NCBI RefSeq assembly: GCF_007565055.1
Contig: NC_044550.1
Span: 85,374,033-85,438,032 of the forward strand
Source: Rhinopithecus roxellana
Taxonomy: Eukaryota > Chordata > Mammalia > Primates > Cercopithecidae
DNA length: 64,000 bases
Direction of reading: 5' to 3'
The notes beneath the pieces are model-generated. The model ran no database searches. It was not told the DNA's origin and saw nothing but the letters and a program-made list of their open reading frames with translations. Position 1 is the first letter of the stretch. Every line of letters starts with the position of its first letter. Positions 35,411-47,254 of the stretch are shown here, in pieces. Both the position numbers and the translations under genes were made by a program.

Positions 35411-36112
35411 GATATAGCATGACACATTCAGGGATATAGCATGAGGTAGCATGACACATTTCAGGGATATAGCATGATGTAGAATGGCACATTAAAGGAT
35501 ATAGCATGAGACAGCATGACACATTCAGGGATATAGCATAAGATAGCATGACACATTCAGGGGTATAGCATGAGGTAGCATGACACATTTCAGGGATATA
35601 GCATGATGTAGAATGGCACATTAAAGGATATAGCATGAGACAGCATGACACATTCAGGGATATAGCATAAGATAGCATGACACATTCAGGGGTATAGCAT
35701 GATGTTGCATGACACATTCAGGGATATAGCATGAGATAGCATGACACATTCAGTGATATAGCATGGGATAGCATTACACATTCAGGGATACAGCATGAGA
35801 TAGCATGATGCATTCAGGGATATAGCATGATGTAGCATGACACATTCAGGGATATAGCATGAGACAGCATGATGCATTTCAGGGACATAGCATGATGTAG
35901 AATGACACATTCAAGTATATGGCATGAGATAGCATGACACATTCAGGAATACAGCATAAGATAGCATGACACATTCAGGGACATAGCATGATGTTACATG
36001 ACACATTTCAGGGATATAGCATGAGATAGCATGACACATTCAGGGATATAGCATGATGTTGCATGACACATTTCAGGGATGTAGCATGAGATAGCATGAC
36101 ACAATCAGGGAC
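35411..36112. repeat. Minisatellite, 32-33 bp unit, about 22 copies, with a 129-bp higher-order period
   Basis: The unit is approximately agcatgacacattcaggga followed by tatagcatgagat. Monomers differ in a few positions (gagat/gaggt/gatgt/gagac endings; cattc/catttc length variants of 32/33 bp). A block of four monomers repeats: 'atgaggtagcatgacacatt' occurs at 35441 and again at 35570, 129 bp apart, with the same downstream variants ('gaatggcacattaaagg'). Because 129 is a multiple of three, a 134-codon antisense frame stays open; I do not regard it as a gene. Confidence 0.95.
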
Positions 36113-36682
36113 GAATTCAAGCAAGCCTCAGAGTTTGTCAGATTCCCAGTATATCTCTTTCTTTTTGAAAAGAGAAAACAAAAATAAACACCTCACTAAT
36201 GTAGTATTTTTTTTAAAAATTGAATCCTTTCTATCACCTGTTTGATGTGGTATTATCTTTCTCTGAGGCCTTCAGACGTTCTGGTTTGTAGGACTGTTGG
36301 TGGGCAAACTCTTCTGTTCTGTCCCAGAAAGCCCTAATTAAGGTTTTTATAAATCTGGTATTCTTATTTGAAAGTCTCTTACAGTCTACATTAAAAAATC
36401 AATATTTATACATAAAAAAATAAACACAATTAGAGATACTTTTTATTCCTATATATAGCTAATTTATTTTCATTCTGTAATTTGCACAAGTACTACAGGA
36501 TAATAAACTTTGGTCCCCAATCAGCTTTCTCATTTTTAACACAACAAGCAAAATGAGATGATAACTTAATTTCTGAGGAAGAAAGAAAACTTTATTGTGG
36601 TTATATGTATGGATTATTGGTTATGTTTTCTAAATCCAACAGACATAGTAGCATCCAGAGTTAAACTCTTTAATATTAGCAC
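36113..36682. other. Single-copy AT-rich sequence
   Basis: No recognised repeat or gene. Confidence 0.45.
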
Positions 36683-36993
36683 ACTAGGGTTGTGGTGGCT
36701 CATACTTGTAATTCCAGCACTTTGAGATACCAGGGTGGGTGGATCGCTTGAGTTCAGGAGTTCGAGACCAGCCTGGGCAACATGGTAAAACCCCATTTCT
36801 AAAAAAGAAAAAAAAAAATTAACCAGGTGTGGTGGCATGTGCCTGTGGCCCCTGCTACTCAGGAGGCTGATTTGGGAGGATCACTTGAGCCTGCAAGGTC
36901 GATGCTCCAGTGAGCTGAGATCGCACCACTGCACTCTAGCCTGGGTGACAGAGTGACAGCCTGTCTCAAAAATAAAAAATAAATAAAAATAAT
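36683..36993 (+). mobile_element. AluJ
   Basis: A forward, strongly diverged Alu. It runs from 'gttgtggtggctcatacttg' to 'gagtgacagcctgtctcaaa' with a mixed (AAAT)n tail. The J-type sequence 'ggatcgcttgagttcaggag' indicates an old age. Confidence 0.87.
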
Positions 36994-37736
36994 ATGAGTA
37001 CACCATAAATAATGGTGTGCATTTAATAAAGACTGTGATGACTCAAAGTTAAAACCAATAATTTTATTATTCTGTATTAGAGAAATGTTCACCTTCATCC
37101 TAACTTTCCATATGAACAAGCCTCAATAGCTGCAATTTTTATGTGAAACCATACTGTTCCCAAGGCAAGTATAGGTTGGCAAAAGGCTGAAGAGAGAAAC
37201 AGTGGAGATTTGTTTCTTCTGCATGCAATGTAAGCATATCTACTGGTCTTAGATTGAAGTAGTGGGGTGCAGTTGCAGCAACTTTGCAGTATTTGGCTTC
37301 TTGGAAGAGCAGGATTTTAGGGCACATGTCCCATTTAGGAGTGGCTGGTTCAGTTAATTGCATGGGTGAGGTTTTGCCCACAGGATACTTTGTTTTTGAC
37401 TCATTCTCCTTTGTCTTTAGCATCTTTCTCATCCCCAGAAGGCTCTGCCTGGAAAGAAGGATACTGTAGGAACCACAGTGGACTGTACTTCCACAGTTCT
37501 GTTTCACAAAGACCGTCAGTTTATAGCTATAAAGTTTAGAAGCTGACCTCCCAATCAAGAGGAAGTACTAGCTCTATAATTTGTTCAAGAAACTCTAATC
37601 TTAATATTTCAAAGATGTACATGCTTGATAACCTTTTAAACATCAACTAGGTCAATGATGTATTCAGTAGTAACTACTTTGCATGTTTCTACAATGCAAT
37701 GTGCTTTAAAAATTACTGAATCGATGGAAAGAAAAG
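36994..37736. other. Single-copy sequence
   Basis: No recognised repeat. The 139-codon minus frame (37139-37558) has no recognisable domain and a plus-strand frame overlaps it. Confidence 0.4.
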
Positions 37737-37745
37737 ATTACTGTC

Positions 37746-38027
37746 GGCCGGGCTCGGTGGCTCAAGCCTGTAATCTCAGCACTTTGGGAGGCCGAGACGG
37801 GCGGATCACGAGGTCAGGAGATCAAGACCATCCTGGCTAACACGGTGAAACCCCGTCTCTACTAAAAATACAAAAAACTAGCCGGGCGAGGTGGTGGGCG
37901 CCTGTAGTCCCAGCTACTCGGGAGGCTGAGGCAGGAGAATGGTGTAAATCCGGGAGGCGGAGCTTGCAGTGAGCTGAGATCCAGCCACTGCACTCCAGCC
38001 TGGGAGACAGAGCCAGACTCCGTCTAA

Positions 38028-38063
<36 letters not shown>
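37746..38063 (+). mobile_element. Young AluY of Old World monkey type (AluYR-like)
   Basis: A complete Alu with very little divergence and a poly-A tail of more than 30 bases, flanked by a perfect duplication attactgtc (37737-37745 and 38064-38072). It keeps intact AluY features ('gaggtcaggagatcaagacc', 'gctaacacggtgaaacc'). It differs from human AluY at 'gctcaagcctgtaat' and at 'gagctgagatccagccactg', which match the monkey AluYR consensus as I remember it. One of the youngest insertions in the window. Confidence 0.92.
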
Positions 38064-38066
<3 letters not shown>

Positions 38067-38072
38067 ACTGTC

Positions 38073-40467
38073 ATTTAAGGAGAATTTCATATTGTGCCTC
38101 AGAATTCAAGGCTGATTTGGTCCACAGGGAAAGGTCAACATACATCCTGATTTCCCTAATAAAATCTTGAAATGTAGCAAGACTATCAGTTTAAATAAAC
38201 TTTCATGTAAATACAGTTACCTAGGTTATGCTCCAAAAATTGCGTTTAATTTTCTTGGCTTAATCAGTTCCTCTGCTTCTACGGTTTATTTGTGGCTCCA
38301 GATCTACAAGCTGGAGAATGTATAAGTTATGCTATGGGTTTTTGCTGGGGAAACGAAGTCATTTCCAGAGTTACAACATGGCCTGAGTGATATGGATTCA
38401 ACAGATACAAGCAACAAAGCACTTTTTGTGTTATATATAACCATGTGATGCATTTATTGCAGAATTTCCCAGAGGCTTTTGGTCCTAACATGCTGAGAAT
38501 TGTCTTGCATAGTAAGAGTATGGAGTATGGAGTAAATGGAATAGGGTACACATAGTGACAGAGCCAGGGATTCCAGCTTCCCCTTGCTCCTACCCAGAAG
38601 CCTGAGAGATAAGAGCATCAACATCTTGGGATACTTATAATCTATTCATAGGCACATGGTTGATTTATTTCAAGCTACTTCAATAGATCATTTGCAGTCC
38701 ACCAACTGGCCGAGTTCTCATCACTTGCAGTCAATCACCACGTTAGAATTGAAGAGGACCTAAGAAAACCTTTGGAGTGACCATTCAATTCACAGATCAG
38801 ACAACTAAGGGAGAAAGCAGTAACATGATAGAGTAGGGAAGGGAGGGACTTTGGAAAGATAACTACTGTTTCATACGTCTGTAATCTTAGTCATGCTCTA
38901 AGCCACTCAGGGTCTCCATGTCCTCATCTACAAAATAGAGATAATTATAGCTATCTTGCTATAATATTTTAAGATTAGAGATAATGTATGTGAGTTGCAT
39001 ACCTAGTACAGTAATGTGATACACAATTAATTGCTAATTTGCTAAGTCACTTTCCCCATGTATAGAGTGAGAGTTCAAGCCTCAATTAAAAATCTGTGCC
39101 TAGTTCCCAGTTCAGAGTATTGTTTATCTATTGTGGTATCTTGGATATTTCAAACTATTTTGATCTTTTACTTCAATGTGCTTGAGTCTACTAATGTTGT
39201 TGTAGCTTACTTCTTTAGTGGTTATCAATTGCCTTGCAACTTTATCTCAGCAAGTAAGTCTGGGGAAAAAGAGATTCTCTTGTAATAATCCTAAAAGCAA
39301 CCAATATTTGTAGAGCACTTCTAGTTGCAGTCTGCTTTCACAGACTTGAAACCTCTGAATAACCTTGAGGAATTTCTACAGCCAGTGTTTTCAACACCCT
39401 TAATATATAGATAAGGCAGCTTTAGTCAGTTGTCTGGCCAAGGCCTATTGCGTCTGTGTGATGAACTCAGAGATCTGCTGTCCTTGATCCTGTGTTTTCA
39501 TTGCTCTGAGTGTCTCACTGCTGCATCTTGCAGTTGAGTGTGGATGGATACACTGATGGTTCAGACACCTAACCATACTTATTGGAGCAGGACTTTTAAG
39601 TCATTAGAAAAGCAGGAATAAGGCATGAAGTGATGGTGGAGAAGGTAGTTAAAAGTGTGGTGGAAGCAGATGCAGGAAGAAACTGTAGTGGCAGGAGCTA
39701 AGAAAGCTTCTCCAGATGTTTTCAAGCCATCCAGCTTAATTTTAATTTGCTCAAAAGAATAGTGTGATCTGAGGCCTCTGTAAAGTGGCAGGATGCCACC
39801 TAACAGTATCACACTTTCCCTTAGGCACAGACTAGGTTTTCTAGTGTTTTGATAAGGTGAAGAAGTATTTTACTAAGTATTGTTTAGCTCTTAAAGTCTA
39901 AAATGTTGAAGCGAAATATACAAAAAAGTTGAATTGATCCAGTTCAACTAATACTCGTGATAATCTAAATTAATATATGTTATAATTATTTGAAGAACTG
40001 ATTCATCATGTAGGGTTTCCAAGTTTATTTAACTTGTTTTGAAGACAGAGGAGCTGAACAAAAATAAGAGGTTAAGATTAGTATTAAAAAGAGATTACGT
40101 GTTAGCTTTGTGAGGTCTAAGAAAACGTATGTTGAATGACACCAAAATCAATGTGTAGTTAAAAATAGAGGATTCATCCTGTGAATTCTGCCCTCGAATT
40201 CTTCAGTAGGAATTGGTACAGACCCCCCTCTCCTAGAAAGCACAACTTTTTGATCCTTCAACAAATCGCTTGTTCTTGCTAGGTTAATTTTTTCGAGTTA
40301 TAAGAGGTTGCACTAGTCATTGGCTTAACATTTTATTTTAAACTTACTTTAGTAGAATGGTGTAGGTAACAAATGGTAGAAATAATCCTAATTTATTGTA
40401 CCTATAATATAGATATCAAATATTCTCCTGGACTTTGTGTTCATGTGTGCACATTATCTCCAGTCTA
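38073..40467. other. Single-copy sequence with two MIR remnants
   Basis: About 38880-39030 resembles a forward MIR ('catgtcctcatctacaaaat', 'gataattatagctatcttgc'). About 39300-39520 resembles a reverse MIR or related old SINE. The rest has no family or coding frame. Confidence 0.45.
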
Positions 40468-40812
40468 CATGACAGGAGACCCCCCGTTATCTTCGGCTTT
40501 GCCTTCCAAGGCTTCTGTTACCTGTGGTCAACAATGCCCCAAAATATTAAATGGAATATTCAATTCCAGAAGTAAACAATTCATAACTTTTAAATTGCTA
40601 GCCATTCCGAGTAGAACGATGAAGTCCCCTGCCTAGAATGTGAACAATCCTGTGTCCAGCATATCCATGCTGTATGTGCCACCTGCCTACTACCATAGAG
40701 AAAAAAACCCAGCACATATGGGGTTTGAGTGTATCCACGGTTTCAGGCATCCCCTGGGAATGTGGCAATATATTTTCCTCTGATAAGGGTTAGGGGGAGG
40801 ATTACTGTACAT
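40468..40812 (+). mobile_element. Tigger-type (pogo) MITE
   Basis: Shows 'accccccgttatcttcggct', 'atattaaatggaatattcaa', 'aaacaattcataacttttaa', 'gcatatccatgctgtatgtg' and the end 'cacggtttcaggcatcccct'. The termini (ccccccgttatc and gataagggttaggggga) are imperfect inverted repeats. This matches a Tigger-family internal-deletion derivative. There is no transposase. Confidence 0.75.
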
Positions 40813-40839
40813 CCAGGCAAAGTGAGCATTGTAAGTCTT

Positions 40840-41190
40840 ATTTTATATAAAAGGCAACTGAGGCTCAATTCATTGTGATTGGCTTAGAGTAGAACCCAGC
40901 CTTGTCTAACTCAAAAGTCCGTGAAGAAGGATCTTTCACCATTCACATGGTGTAGAGGGGGTGTAGAGACGTTAACATTCAGGAATCCGGTTTAAAAATA
41001 CAGTTTAAGTACACTTATTTATTCCACAAATGCTTATTGAGATTTTATTAAGTTCCAGGTATTGTTATAAGAACTGAGTCTATGTTAATAAACAAAACCA
41101 ATAGAGGGCCCCTATTCTCATGGAGTTCTCCTATCTTGTGGGTGAGTTATGTGGTTAACTATTCTTGTAAGGAGAAATACATAAATGCCT
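40840..41190 (-). mobile_element. MIR-like piece followed by an L2 fragment
   Basis: 40840-40930 ('aaaaggcaactgaggctcaa', 'agaacccagccttgtctaac') reads as a reverse MIR. 41020-41190 ('tattccacaaatgcttattg', 'ttccaggtattgttataag', 'ccctattctcatggagttc') reads as the reverse of the L2 3' end. Both are diverged. Confidence 0.55.
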
Positions 41191-43271
41191 GTTATTGTAA
41201 GTCCTCAAAGTTTACTTTAAGAAAAGAAAAATAATAATTATAAAAAAAATTAGAACAGAATGCAGCCATTTTCATTCTTGCATTTTGTCTCTAATGAATG
41301 GTTGCGAAGATATTTCTTATAGAGACATACTTTCAACCCTGTCTTCAAAAGATAAAGTAATTCCTCCCCACTAGACTTAGCCCCGAATATCCTTTGTGAG
41401 GACTCACCAAAAGGCATTTCCTAACTCCCCTGTCTCGGAGTTAGGATCTCTGACTACAGAAAATATTTAATTACACTGAGAATGAAAAATAGCTAAGACT
41501 ATTTTAATCTTTGTAATGAAGCCACTTAAAATACTGATTGCATGAGAAACAAAGGTATGCTATTTCCAGGAACTGACTTTTTTATGATTCATATTTCTAA
41601 CATTGTTATTAGTCAGCAGAGAATTAAATATGATCTCTGAGTGTTTATTTATTTTAAGAAATGCAGACTAAGGAAGAGTAACATTTATATATCTAATTAA
41701 TAGTTAACATTGCAGTCCCTCCTCAATATATGCTTTCTTTCATTGTAAAACATAATTAAACCATCTACTATTTATTGTCCTAGGTACCAACTAATGAGAT
41801 TTGCGGTACTTAATCTATCCTTGATCTCATCTCTCTGGCAGCCTCTCTGCCTTATTCACATTAATTTTGGTTCCAACAGTCACTACAGATTCTTCCATTC
41901 ATTACTAACCCCAACTTAGCTTGGATGCACCTGTTCATATTACAAATGCATCTCAAAGTGAAAGATAATCATACTCAATTGCCACTCTTCCTGAGAGTGA
42001 AATAGCTGTCAGTCAAGTGGAGAACTTCACTGTGGAATTTTCTGTTTCCTTTAAACTGGGCTTATTGTAACTAGACTTGCCCAGATGTGCCTGAGAAAGA
42101 GTGTCAAAAGGAAAAGATCAAAATACAGGCACTAATGAAGCCAAGAATAGTTGCTTATTGTTCTTGACTCTTAGATCCTTTTTTTTTTTAATGACATGAC
42201 AGGCTGACAAGAATTTAAGTGCTTGCCTTTCTTGACAAAGGCTAACTCAATGTGTTGACATAATTGTGCAAAAGTACCTTACTGAAGTGCCAAATATAAC
42301 AACAAGGTATAAGACCCGATTGATGTTGCATTGACAAATACAATTCAATCTTTCTTAAGATTTGGCAGCTAATAAAAATTATTCCTAAGAGATTTTAGAA
42401 ATTCACACCATGTGAGACAAATCTTGCCTTCATTTCACTTGGCATTTTCATGTTTTGTGCTTAGCTGTCTTTTGGACATCATCTATTGTGGTATCAACTT
42501 TCCATTATTTACTCAACTCTTATTGATATTTTTATTCCCCTTTTTACTCTATTTTACTTATAGCCTGAGGTCTGTAGGACTGGAAGGAAGCCTCACATTC
42601 AGAATTTGCAAAAGAGAAAGGTCATTTAAATAAAACTTTCAATAGCCCAACTTCCTGACTTGTGGGTTGGAAGTTATTCTGCCAACTTTCTCCAAGTACA
42701 AGAAGTGACCTCAGATGGTAGAGACCATTGCCATCACATTAAATAGATGACTCACACTTTGTGTATTTCCAGGATGGAGAGTTATTTCCTCCTGTGTTGC
42801 TTCCCATGTAGGCAGAGCAGAGAGGTCATCCTCTCACTACTGCCTGACTTCAAAGGAAATTCTAAATTTCAAAGTAAATATTATACATGCACACACATAT
42901 AAAAATTTATTTAGATTTCCGTATCTAGATTTCCATATAAATCTTATCTGTATTACTACATATAGAAACTTAAATAAGAAATAGATATAGACACTTATCT
43001 AGAGACATCTATCTAAATATCTCGAAATTTTGAAAAAAACATGTCAGTTATTCATTCACAGTGTAGAAGAACAAATACTGAACTGTAAGTTAGAAAACCT
43101 GGTCACTTATTAGTCATAGGTCCTTAAACAATACATGAAACATCACTAAACCCAGAGTAGTTTACTCATTGGTATAATAATGATAATAACTCCTGTCCTA
43201 CATACTAGGTTATTGCAATCCTAAAATAATTATATGTAAAAGTGATTTAAATCCCCTGAAGCCCCCTGCAA
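41191..43271. other. Single-copy AT-rich sequence
   Basis: A MIR-like piece lies near 43080-43240. No other family and no coding frame is recognised. The 42412-42633 frame (73 codons) is hydrophobic but has no start context or domain to support it. Confidence 0.4.
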
Positions 43272-43489
43272 CAGTAAATTTTTTTAAATTATTTTTTATT
43301 ATACTTTAAGTTCTGGGATACATGTGCAGAACGTGCAGATTTGTTACATGGGTATACACGTGCCATGGTGGTTTGCTGCACCCATCAACCCATCATCTAC
43401 ATTAGGTATTTCTCCTAATGTTATCCCTCCCCCAGACCCCCACCCCGTGACAGGCCCTGGTGTGTGATGTTACCCTCCCTGTGGCCATG

Positions 43490-46400
43490 TGTTCTCATTG
43501 TTCAATTCCCACCTATGAGTAAGAACATGTGGTGTTTGGTTTTCTGTTCTTGTGTTAGTTTGCTGAGAATGATGGTTTCCAGCTTCATTTATGTCCCTGC
43601 AAAGGACATGAACTCATGCTTTTTTATGGCTGCATAGTATTCCATGGTGTATATGTGCCACATATTCTATATCCAGTCTAACTTTGATTGACATTTGGGT
43701 TGGTTCCAAGTCTTTGCTATTGGGAACAGTGCTGCAATAAACACATGTCTGTATGTGTCTTTATAGTAGAATGATTTATAATCCTTTGGGTATATACCCA
43801 GTAATGGGATTGCTGGGTCAAATGGTATTTCTGGTTCTAGATCCTTGAGGAATTGCCACACTGTCTTCCACAAGTTGATCTAATTTACACTCCCACGAAC
43901 AGTGCAAAGGCATTTCTATTTCTCCACGTCCTCTCCAGCATCTATTGTTTCCTGACTTTTTGTTGATTGCCATTCTAACTGGCTGTGGTTTTGATTTGCA
44001 TTTCTCTAATGACCAGTGATGATGAGCATTTTTTCATGTGTCTGTTGGCTACATAAATGTCTTCTTTTGAGAAGTGTCTGTTCATATCCTTTGCCTACTT
44101 TTTGATGGGGTTGTTTGTTTTTTTCTTGTAAATTTGTTTGAGTTCTTTGTAGTTCTGGATATTAGCCCTTTGTCATATGGATAGATTGCAAAAATTTTCT
44201 TCCATTATGTAGGTTGCCTGTTCACTCCGATGATAGTTTCATTTGCTGTGCAGAAGCTTTTTAGTTTAATGAGATGCCATTTGTCAATTTTGGCTTTTGT
44301 TGCCTTTGCTTTTGGTGTTTTGGTAATGAAGTCTTTGCTCATGCCTATATCCTGAATGGTATTGCGTAGGTTTTCTTCTAGGGTTTTTATGGTTTTAGGT
44401 CTTACATTTAAGTCTTTAATCCATCTTGAGTTAATTTTTGTATAAGTTGTAAGGAAGGGGTCCAGTTTCAGTTTTCTTGCATATGGCTACCTAGTTTTCC
44501 CAACATCATTTATTAAATAAGGAATCCTTTCCCCATTGCTTGTTTTTGTCAGGTTTGTCAAAGATCAGATGGTTCAAGATGTGTGGCATTATTTCTGAGG
44601 CCTCTGTTCTGTTCCATTGGTCTGTATCTCTGTTTTGGTACCAGTACCATGCTGTTTTGGTTACTATAGCCATTTAGTATAGTTTGAAGTCAGATAGTGT
44701 GATGTCTCCCACTTTGTTCTTTTTGCTTAAGATTCTCTTGGCTATACAGGCTCTTTTTTGGTTCCATATGAAATTTAAAGTAGTTTTTTTTTCTAATTCT
44801 GTGAAGAAAGTCAGTGGTAACTTGATGGGGATAGCACTGAATCTATAAATTACTTTGGGCCAGATGGCCATTTTCACGATATTGATTCTTCCTATCCATG
44901 AACATGGAATGTTTTTCCATTTATTTGTGTCCTGTTTTATTTCCTTGAGCAGTGGTTTGTAGTTCTCCCTGAAGAGGTCCTTCACATCCCTTATAATTTG
45001 TATTCCTAGGTGTTTTATTCTCTTTGTAGCAATTGTGAATGGGAGTTCACTCATGATCTGGCTCTCTGTTTGTCTGTTATTTGTGTATAGGAATGGTTGT
45101 GATTTTTACACATTGATTTTGTATCTTGAGAATTTGCTGAAGTTGCTTATTAGCTTAAGGAGGTTTTGAGCTAAGACAATGAGGTTTTCTAAATATACAA
45201 TCACGTCATCTGTAAACAGATACAATTTGACTTCCTCTTTTCCTGAGAGAGGCAGCCTTGTGAGAGATGGCATCCTTGTCTGGTGTTGGTTTTCAAAGGG
45301 AATACTTCCAGCTTTTGCCCATTCAGTGGGATACTGGCTATGGGTTTGTCATAAATAGCTCTCACTATTTTGAGATACGTTCCACCAATACCTAATTTAT
45401 TGAGAGTTTTTAGCATGGAAGGGTGTTGAATTTTATCGAAGGCCTTTTCTGCATCTATTGAGATAATCATGTGGTTTTTTTTGTTGGTTCTGTTTATGTG
45501 ATGGATTATGTTTATTGATTTGCTTATGTTGAACCTGACTTGCTTCCCAGGGATGAATTTGACTTGATCATGGTGAATACGCTTTTTGATGTGCTGCTGG
45601 ATTCAGTTTGCCAGTATTTCATTGATGATTTTCACATCGATGTTCATCAGGGATATTGTCCTGAAATTTTCTTTTTTGTTGTGTCTCTGCCAGGTTTGGA
45701 TCAGGATAATGCTGGCCTCATAAAATAAGTTAGGGAGGAGTCCCTCTTTTCCTAATGTTTGGAATAGTTTCAGAAGGAATGGTACCAACTCCCCTTTGTA
45801 CCTCTGGTAGAAATCGGCTCTGAATCCATCTGCTCCTGTGCTTTTTTTGGTTGGTAGGCTATGAATTGCTGCCTCAATTTCAGAACTCATTTTTGGTCTA
45901 TTCAGGGATTTGACTTCTTCCTGATATAGACTTGGGAGGGTGTACATGTCCAGGAATTTATCCATTTCTTCTAGATTTTCTAGTGTATTTGAGTAGAGGT
46001 GTTTATAGTATTTTCTGATGGTAGTTTGTATTTCTATGGGATCAGTGGTGATATCCCCTTTATCATTTTTATTGTGTCTATTTGATTCTTCTCTCTTTTC
46101 TTCTTTATTAATCTGGCTAGTGGTCTATTTTGTTAATGTTTTCAAAAAACCAGCTCCTGGATTCATTCATTTTTTTCAAGGGTTTTTTTGTCTCTATCTC
46201 TTTCCATTCTGTTCTTATTGTAGTTATTTCTTGTCTTCTGGTAGCTTTTGAATTTGTTTACTCTCACTTCTTTAGTTATTTTAATTGTGATATTAAAGTG
46301 TGGATTTTAGATCTTTCCTGCTTTCTCCTGTGGGCATTTAGTGCTATAAATTTCCCTCTAAACACTGCTTTAGCTGTGTCCCACAGATTCTGGTACACTG

Positions 46401-47247
46401 TGTCTTTCTTATCGGTTTCAAAGAACTTACTTATTTCTGCCTTAATTTCATTGTTTAGCCAGTAGTCATTCAGAAGCAGGTTGTTCAGTTTCCATGTCGT
46501 TGTGCGGTTTTGAGTGAGTTTCTTAATCCTGAGTTCTAATTCAATTGCACTGTGGTCTGTGAGATTGTTTGTTATGATTTCTGTTCTTTTGCATTTGCTG
46601 AGGAGTGTTTTACTTCCAATTATGTGGTCAGTTTTAGAATAAGTGTGATGTGGTGCTGAGAAGAATGTATACTCTGTTGATTTGGGGTGGAGAGTTCTGT
46701 AGATGTCTATTAAGTCTGCTTGTTGGTCCAGAGCTGAGTTCAAGTCCTGAATATCCTTGTTAATTTTCTACCACATTGATCTGTCTAATATTGATAGTGC
46801 GATGTAAAGTCTCCCACTATTATTGCGTGGGGGTCTAAGTCTTTATGTAGGTCTCTAAGAACTTGCTTTATGAATCTGGGTACTCCTGTATTTGGTGCAT
46901 ATATATTTAGGATTGTTAATTCTTCTTGTTGCGTTGATCCTTTTAACATTATGTAATGCCCTTCTTTGTCTCTTTTTTTCTTTGTTGGTTTAAAGTCTGT
47001 TTTATCAGAGACTAGGATTGCAACCCTTGCTTTTTTTTTTTTTTATTTCATTTTCTTGGTTAATCTTCCTCCATCCATTTATTTTGAGCCTATGTGTGTC
47101 TTTGCATGTGAGATGGGTCTCCTGAATATAGCACACTAATGGATCTTGACTCTTTATCCAATTTGCCAGTCTGTGTCTTTTAATTGGGGCATTTAGCCTG
47201 TTTACATTTAAGTTTAATATTGTTATGTGTGAATTTGATCCTGTCAT
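43490..47247 (-). pseudogene. L1 ORF2 pseudogene (endonuclease and reverse transcriptase)
   Basis: The start is at 47247, where the first residues run 'TGSNSHITILNLNVNRL' and the endonuclease residues Asn14 and Glu43 ('CYIQETHL') are in place. A homopolymer near 47030-47044 breaks the frame. The endonuclease C-terminal part (46276-46743) keeps a 'TDHSAIELEL' block. The reverse transcriptase follows in pieces (45603-45965; 45201-45470 with motif A 'IISIDAEKAFDKIQHP'). Motif C has drifted from FADD to FTDD near 45205, and about 100 bp just 3' of it are deleted. The C-terminal segment is at 43667-43873. It is non-functional. Confidence 0.88.
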
Positions 47248-47254
47248 TATGACG

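Noticed and set aside
35313..35717. 134-codon repetitive minus-strand frame resembling a cysteine-rich repeat protein
   Set aside because: It is open only because the minisatellite's 129-bp block is a multiple of three. The rest of the array does not keep the frame.
35411..36112. Regular repeat spacing considered as a CRISPR array
   Set aside because: The 32-bp units are contiguous with no unique spacers, and the genome is that of a primate.
37139..37558. 139-codon minus-strand frame
   Set aside because: No similarity to any family I know, with an overlapping open frame on the other strand.
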